DNA of 19,843 nucleotides from CAIKXD01 sp035439485 (lineage in GTDB: Bacteria; Bacteroidota; Bacteroidia; UBA4408), in NCBI GenBank assembly GCA_035439485.1, contig DAORKI010000065.1:1-19843 (forward strand), in the 5' to 3' direction. Shown here one piece after another: positions 15,024 through 19,843 of this stretch (its first letter is position 1; every line of letters begins with the position of its first letter). Under the pieces are notes generated by a model. That model searched no databases. It saw only the letters and a program-made list of their open reading frames with translations, and was not told where the DNA came from. Both the position numbers and the translations under genes were made by a program.

Positions 15024-18000
15024 TTATGCATGGTGTTTTGAACCACTTTCTTCAATATTTCTTACCTTAACTTGATAGAAAACTGATGGCTGAACATCCA
15101 ATTCTTCAAGCATATAATAAGAGCGGTCTTCTTCCTTCATTTTTGCTACTAAGCTTGATTTATCAGCAATATTTCCAAATGTTATAGCATTGGTAGGACA
15201 AGACTGTGCGCAGGCGGTTTCTATTTCGCCATCCTTTACTTCTCTACCTTGTTTTTTAGCTGTAAGTTTTCCTTCTTGAATTCTTTGAATACACATTGAG
15301 CATTTTTCCATCACACCACGTGAACGAACGGTAACATCAGGATTTAGTACCATTTTACCTAAATCATTGTTCATATGGAAATCAAATTGGTCATTCTCAA
15401 AATATTTGAACCAATTGAATCTTCTTACTTTGTATGGACAGTTGTTAGCACAATATTTTGTACCTACACAACGATTATAAGTCATTTGATTAATTCCTTC
15501 ATTACTATGGGTTGTAGCAATTACAGGACAAACTGTTTCACAAGGTGCATGATTACAATGCATACACATAACTGGTTGGAAAACAACTTGAGGATTTTCC
15601 TCTGGTATTTCCATTTCATGGTACATGTCTATCAAACCTTTGTTTTCAACCTCAGCTACTTCCTTGTTCATTGCACTTGAGTAGTAACGATCAATTCTAA
15701 TCCAATGCATATCACGATTCATTCTCACCTCATCCTTACCTACAACCGAGACATTATTTTCTGATTGACAAGAAACTAAACAATTTCCACAACCTATACA
15801 TGAATTAAGGTCAATTCCCATACTCCATTTCAATCCTGGTCTTGCAAATCCTGGATTTTCTTTGGTAGCCCATAAATCCACTGTATGAGCAGGAACTTTT
15901 TTGTGTTCATGACCATCAGCAACAAAAAGCATTTCAGTATGATTACCAGCTTTTCCATTTTTTTGGAATTCGCTTAATGTTGTTTCTTTCACCATTTCTC
16001 TACTCATCAAAGTATGATGAGTTTGAGTAGTGACAACCATATGTTTTTCTGAATTATCAGCTATACTCACTTTGGCTGATTGAAAGCTAATAAGTCCACT
16101 GCTGTTCATGCCTAATAAAGCAAATGCATTTACACCAATATTATTACCGGCTTTACCAACCATAGTTCTTCCATATCCTAAAGCCAAAGCCATTGTACCT
16201 TCTGGTTGCCCTGGTTGAGGAAAAACAGGAACCTTTTCAACAGTAACACCATTCACAGTTAAGTTAACAGTATTCATTTTTTCCTCTTTTTCATGGGTAA
16301 TGTTATATCCACGTTTCTCCATTTCCTTCGGTGACATGGTAATGTAATTATCCCAAGTTACTTTTGAAATTGGATCGGGCATTTCTAGAAGCCAAGGATT
16401 GTTTGCTTGGTTACCAGTACCCATTCCTACCTTTTGATAAAAGGTAATTTCCATATCACTACCTGTTTCTTTTCCTATTTCACTTGCTGCACTTGATAAG
16501 TCGAAAGACCAAGTCATTGGGGTAACAGCATTTGGAGTGGTATCGAAAACACCATCATGTAAACTTTTCATCCAGAAGTTTTCAAAACTAGATTCAGCCG
16601 TTTGCATAGGAAACATTTTCTTTTCCCAAACAGATTTTACATAATCTTGGTATTTCATTGGGTTTTTCATCCAAACCAATAAACTATCTCCGAAAGCCCT
16701 AGTGTTAAACAATGGATAAATAGTTGGTTGAATTAAAGCATAAGAATTAGCTTTTGGACTTGAATCGCCCCAAGATTCAAGGTAATGGTTATTTGGACAG
16801 ATGTAATTGCATTTTGATGCCGTTTCATCTTTACGGTCAGCTGTTGATATAGAAGTAGGTACTTTGGCCAATGCAGCTTCAAATCCTAGTGATTTTGGAG
16901 CAGTGTAAACAGGATTACAGTTAAGCATCATTAGAACTGCCACTTTTCCATCTTTCATTTCATTGACTAAAGAAGAAAATTCAGTATCATTTCCTTGTCC
17001 AATGTTTAAAGGGTTAGCTAAATCGATGGTTGAGCCATAGTTTTCGAGTAAAGCATTAATGCCATTTACCACAGCTTGAATATTTTTGTCATTAGAGCCA
17101 CAAACAACCAATGATTTTCCTTTTTTGGCCCAAAGCGCTTCAGCTGCTTTAGAAATACTCTTTTCGAAATTAACTTTTCCACCTGACAAAGCAGCAGCAC
17201 CAGATTTTGAAGCAATAGCGTTATAAAGGCTAATGATACCAGCACCAATTTGTGAAGGCTTAACACCTACGCGAACATCAGCATTAGCACCTGAAAGAGA
17301 CAAATAGCTTTCGAATTGAAAGTGTTTGCTCATTTCTTTTTTATCTTTATTTAATTTGCGTGTTTGTCCGTATTGGCGGGCAAAAGGAATTGGAGCAATC
17401 CAATTACCTAAGAAATCAGCGCCAAAACTAACAATAACATCTGCTTTACTAAAATCATAAGTAGGAAGGTTGGCTACTCCAAAAGTTTGCATATTTGCTT
17501 CACGAATACCAGCATATGAAACAGCATCGTAGGAAACATGTTTTGCAGTAGGGTATTTAGCAATAAATTCAGATATTAAACTGTTTAAAGAAGGACTTGT
17601 TGTAGTAGAACTTAATATTCTAATAGCAGATCCAGCAGCGGCAGCAGCTTCAATTTTTGATTCAATTTCATTATCGACATCTTTCCAACTAGAGGCATTG
17701 CCAGCCTTTGAAGGACCTTGAATTCTTTCATTATCATATAAAGATAGCACAGAAGCTTGCACTCTTGCATTTGTTCCACCATGAGTAAATGAAGAGAACT
17801 TATTTCCTTCTATTTTAATTGGCCTACCTTCGCGGGTTTTAACCAACACGCTGCAAAAATCTGCACCATCATCATAAGTGGAAGCGTACCAATTGGAAAC
17901 CCCAATGGTAACTTCTTCAGGCTTAATAAGATAAGGAACTGTTTTTCTAACAGGAGTTTCGCATGCAGCAAGTGAAGCCGCTGTAACAGAAAAACCTAAG

Positions 18001-18164
18001 AATTTGAGGAAGTCTCTTCTTGGAGTTTTAGAACTACTAAGATTATCATTCCCTAAAAATGCCTCTAGAGGAATTTCTTGAGTGAATTCATTTTGAGCCT
18101 TTTTAATAATCTCTGGACTATTATTAAGATCTTCTAGCGATTTCCAATATTTTTTGTTGCTCAT
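15024..18164 (-). CDS. actB: Alternative complex III subunit ActB (molybdopterin-oxidoreductase-like plus iron-sulfur subunit)
   Basis: ActB carries electrons from ActC towards the ActA haems on the periplasmic face. The 1046 residues combine a molybdopterin-oxidoreductase-like domain (about 80-650), known in characterised complexes to lack the cofactor, with a ferredoxin-like domain (about 780-1000). The ferredoxin part has exactly 15 cluster cysteines: 789, 792, 795, 799; 867, 870, 875, 879; 899, 905, 909; 955, 958; 985, 989. That fits three [4Fe-4S] and one [3Fe-4S] cluster, as known for ActB. Export is by a Tat-type signal (TPRRDFLKFLG, Arg49-Arg50) with an unusually long cytoplasmic leader starting NKKYWKSLEDLN, and a lipobox ending at Cys68 (SLAAC). 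This 'Tat-variant' leader is typical of Bacteroidota ActB. It is 70 bp downstream of actA. Confidence 0.96.
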   Translation of the reverse strand: MSNKKYWKSLEDLNNSPEIIKKAQNEFTQEIPLEAFLGNDNLSSSKTPRRDFLKFLGFSVTAASLAACETPVRKTVPYLIKPEEVTIGVSNWYASTYDDGADFCSVLVKTREGRPIKIEGNKFSSFTHGGTNARVQASVLSLYDNERIQGPSKAGNASSWKDVDNEIESKIEAAAAAGSAIRILSSTTTSPSLNSLISEFIAKYPTAKHVSYDAVSYAGIREANMQTFGVANLPTYDFSKADVIVSFGADFLGNWIAPIPFARQYGQTRKLNKDKKEMSKHFQFESYLSLSGANADVRVGVKPSQIGAGIISLYNAIASKSGAAALSGGKVNFEKSISKAAEALWAKKGKSLVVCGSNDKNIQAVVNGINALLENYGSTIDLANPLNIGQGNDTEFSSLVNEMKDGKVAVLMMLNCNPVYTAPKSLGFEAALAKVPTSISTADRKDETASKCNYICPNNHYLESWGDSSPKANSYALIQPTIYPLFNTRAFGDSLLVWMKNPMKYQDYVKSVWEKKMFPMQTAESSFENFWMKSLHDGVFDTTPNAVTPMTWSFDLSSAASEIGKETGSDMEITFYQKVGMGTGNQANNPWLLEMPDPISKVTWDNYITMSPKEMEKRGYNITHEKEEKMNTVNLTVNGVTVEKVPVFPQPGQPEGTMALALGYGRTMVGKAGNNIGVNAFALLGMNSSGLISFQSAKVSIADNSEKHMVVTTQTHHTLMSREMVKETTLSEFQKNGKAGNHTEMLFVADGHEHKKVPAHTVDLWATKENPGFARPGLKWSMGIDLNSCIGCGNCLVSCQSENNVSVVGKDEVRMNRDMHWIRIDRYYSSAMNKEVAEVENKGLIDMYHEMEIPEENPQVVFQPVMCMHCNHAPCETVCPVIATTHSNEGINQMTYNRCVGTKYCANNCPYKVRRFNWFKYFENDQFDFHMNNDLGKMVLNPDVTVRSRGVMEKCSMCIQRIQEGKLTAKKQGREVKDGEIETACAQSCPTNAITFGNIADKSSLVAKMKEEDRSYYMLEELDVQPSVFYQVKVRNIEESGSKHHA

Positions 18165-18181
18165 ATTTTTTATTACTTGCT

Positions 18182-18195
18182 CCTACTTTAGTAGG
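18182..18195. repeat. Small inverted repeat in the actA-actB gap
   Basis: CCTACT and AGTAGG flank TT in the 70-bp gap, the longest gap in the operon. It could be a weak intercistronic hairpin affecting mRNA stability. It has no T tract and is not a terminator. Confidence 0.3.
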
Positions 18196-18234
18196 GATTG
18201 GTTATATGCTGGATTAAATTTTATTTTTAGCTTT

Positions 18235-19497
18235 TTAGTAATGACATTTACCGCATTCAATACCGCCCATCATGCTCACGGTAATTGGTTTTTTACCGTA
18301 GGTTTTTTTAAGTTCTTCGTGTAACTTAGTGTAATATGGATTTCCTTCCATTTTAACCTCAGTTTTGCGGTGACAATCTATACACCAGCCCATAGTTAGA
18401 GGGGTAAATTGACGCAATGTATCCATTTCTGCAACAGGACCATGGCAAGTTGTACATTCTTGTTTTCCAACGGTAACATGTTGTGCATGGTTAAAGTAAG
18501 CATGCTCAGGCAATTGATGCACCTTTACCCATTTTATAGGTTTTGGATTTGGACCATAAGTATCTTTTTGTGGGTTATAATCGAGTGCTTCATAGATTTT
18601 AGCAATTTCAGATTTCCCAGTAATAGTTCCTTCCTGAATTCCTTTATGGCAATTCATACAAACATTTGCTGAAGGTACATTTGAAATTTTACTTTTTTCA
18701 ACACCTGAGTGGCAGTACACACAATTAATTCCATTTTGACCAGCGTGAATTTTGTGACTGAAGAAAATAGGTTGTTCAGGGGCATAGCCTTCATAGACAC
18801 CAATTTCCTTCATTCCATACCATGAAACTTTTCCTAAATATCCTACAATTAAAATAAGACCAATAGCAACTAATTTTTTATTGTTGCGTGCCCAATTTTT
18901 GAAATATGCTGTATCATAAGTAACTGGAATTGGCTCTGGTAATCCTTCCTTTTGATTTACTAAACGTTGTAAAGAATTTCTTACACCACTTAATACACTT
19001 ATTAAGATAAGAAAAAGTATTATTAATCCAATAAGAAAATAAATCTGATTTGAGTTATCAGCTTTAGCAGGAGCTGCATCAGTACCACCATTATTATCAG
19101 GCTTTTTTGTATCTGCTGGGGGATTGGCAATATAGGCTAAGACAGATTTTATTTCATCATCGCTAAGAGCCTGTGCAGGCATCACAGATTTGTTATATTC
19201 ACCAAAAATTTTTACAGCATAGGCATCACCTGATTTAACTAAGGATTGTGAGTTTTTAATCCATTTAATTAACCAAGCTTCGGCAGGTTGAGGAACACGA
19301 GAAGCCACGCCTTTAAGGCCAGGTCCTACAAGTTTTTGGTCAGTAATTTTGTGACATGCTGCACAATTAATTTTGAATAATTTTTCACCTGCTGCTACAT
19401 CCTGGCTGTATGATTTGCCGGTAATAAAAATTAGGAATGTAGCAATTAGAACTAAATGATTTAAAAAAACTTTAAATGCGTTGTTTATAGTATGCAT
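18235..19497 (-). CDS. actA: Alternative complex III subunit ActA, six-haem cytochrome c (mono-haem domain fused to penta-haem domain)
   Basis: ActA transfers electrons from ActB towards ActE and the oxidase. Counting from the ATG at 19497 it has 420 residues: a signal peptide (1-32, ending KSYSQ); a class I cytochrome c domain with CAACH (45-49) and a probable Met ligand in SVMPAQALSD; a Gly/Ala-rich linker; membrane helices near 151-170 and 208-222; then a periplasmic penta-haem part with CVYCH (259-263), CMNCH (280-284), CTTCH (348-352), CIDCH (372-376) and CGKCH (415-419), one residue from the C-terminus. The frame is open to an ATG at 19548, but the promoter -7 element at 19553-19560 would put transcription start at about that codon. 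The downstream ATG also gives a normal signal peptide, so 19497 is preferred. It is the first gene of the operon. Confidence 0.93.
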   Translation of the reverse strand: MHTINNAFKVFLNHLVLIATFLIFITGKSYSQDVAAGEKLFKINCAACHKITDQKLVGPGLKGVASRVPQPAEAWLIKWIKNSQSLVKSGDAYAVKIFGEYNKSVMPAQALSDDEIKSVLAYIANPPADTKKPDNNGGTDAAPAKADNSNQIYFLIGLIILFLILISVLSGVRNSLQRLVNQKEGLPEPIPVTYDTAYFKNWARNNKKLVAIGLILIVGYLGKVSWYGMKEIGVYEGYAPEQPIFFSHKIHAGQNGINCVYCHSGVEKSKISNVPSANVCMNCHKGIQEGTITGKSEIAKIYEALDYNPQKDTYGPNPKPIKWVKVHQLPEHAYFNHAQHVTVGKQECTTCHGPVAEMDTLRQFTPLTMGWCIDCHRKTEVKMEGNPYYTKLHEELKKTYGKKPITVSMMGGIECGKCHY

Positions 19498-19552
19498 ATA
19501 TGTTGATTTTTCTTTTGTCACAATAATGTCAGAGGTCTTTATTTTCACGCGG

Positions 19553-19585
19553 CAAAATTATAAGAATACACATTTGATAGGCAAA
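19553..19585 (-). promoter_or_regulatory. Bacteroidota promoter (-33 TTTG, -7 TAATTTTG) of the act-cox operon
   Basis: On the minus strand TTTG (19585-19582) is followed after 21 bp by TAATTTTG (19560-19553), matching the TTTG/TAnnTTTG promoter form of Bacteroidota. Transcription should begin near 19546-19548, giving a leader of about 50 nt before the ATG at 19497. No similar element is seen in the gaps between the eight genes, so they probably form one transcript. Confidence 0.6.
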
Positions 19586-19811
19586 TAATATTTAGATTTT
19601 TTTAAGAAATCTATAATTTAAAAAGATTCTAAACAAAATCATTATTTATGTGATTTACATAATTTTAAATAAGCAAAAGTTTAAACTGATTACAGATTTT
19701 GTTTAAAAATTGTAAGGTTATTAACAGTAATTGATTTTTTTGACCAACACCCACATGCCCATGATTGACGCAAAAATGGCAGCCTATTTTAAATAGTCGT
19801 CCCTCAAAAAG

Positions 19812-19835
19812 TCCAATTCCTATAGGCCTATTGGA
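19812..19835. repeat. Inverted repeat with nested palindrome at the window edge
   Basis: TCCAAT (19812-19817) pairs with ATTGGA (19830-19835). The interior contains the 10-bp palindrome ATAGGCCTAT (19822-19831), which overlaps the right arm. Flanking AAA and TTT extend the outer stem with one bulge, so it may be the terminator of a gene beyond the window. Confidence 0.4.
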
Positions 19836-19843
19836 TTTACTAA

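Larger units (their letters stand above)
19498..19843. other. Operon leader and upstream non-coding region
   Basis: No gene is seen here. The stretch holds the act promoter (19553-19585), a roughly 50-nt leader containing TGACAAAA (19513-19520, minus strand), a very A/T-rich segment to about 19740, and an inverted repeat at the window edge (19812-19835). Whatever gene lies to the right is outside the window. Confidence 0.6.

Noticed and set aside
15375..15680. 101-codon plus-strand open frame inside actB
   Set aside because: It is antisense to the cysteine cluster region of ActB; its Cys/His-rich look is a shadow of that coding sequence.
15024..18164. ActB as an active molybdenum oxidoreductase
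   Set aside because: The operon context and the 15-cysteine iron-sulfur arrangement match ActB of alternative complex III, whose molybdopterin-like domain is known to be without cofactor.

Overview
The window looks like chromosomal DNA of an AT-rich, aerobic member of the Bacteroidota. Four things point there: two secreted proteins end in type IX secretion (T9SS) sorting domains; start codons lack Shine-Dalgarno sequences and sit in A/T-rich leaders; several transcription units carry the Bacteroidota -7 element TAnnTTTG; and the respiratory operon is an alternative complex III plus aa3-type oxidase cluster. The family cannot be fixed from the sequence alone.

Left part (1-3482): the 3' end of a large T9SS-exported surface protein runs in from outside the window. 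It is followed by about 580 bp of non-coding repeats: four AATTTGAAAAT copies, then three to four tandem units with an exact 135-bp period. Next come a small hypothetical gene (minus strand, with a clear terminator), a divergent di-haem cytochrome c peroxidase/MauG-family gene, and a convergent small STAS-like protein.

Middle (3483-8126): gyrB is followed 2 bp later by a small exported TonB-C-like protein. A 600-bp non-coding gap then carries three perfect inverted repeats. After it comes a T9SS-exported jelly-roll-like protein that starts at TTG. On the minus strand lies a complete tmRNA gene (ssrA, mature about 7749-8126) encoding the degradation tag GEYNYALAA; CCA is not encoded.

Right part (8174-19585): one minus-strand operon of eight genes, actA-actB-actC-actD-actE-actF-coxB-coxA, runs from a recognisable promoter near 19553-19585 to a strong terminator at 8174-8204. 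ActC and ActF take electrons from menaquinol. They pass through the iron-sulfur clusters of ActB and the haems of ActA and ActE to the CuA site of CoxB and the haem a/a3-CuB centre of CoxA, where oxygen is reduced. The gene order matches a quinol:oxygen supercomplex. No oxidase subunit III or assembly gene is present between promoter and terminator.

I found no phage, insertion sequence, CRISPR array or defence system, and no clearly undescribed system. The points most worth a second look are the tandem 135-bp repeats, the six-haem ActA fusion, the paired hairpins in the gap before the TTG-start gene, a clustered TGACAAAA motif near the peroxidase promoter that recurs in the act leader, and the four-helix CoxB with a Lys in place of Glu in the CuA loop.
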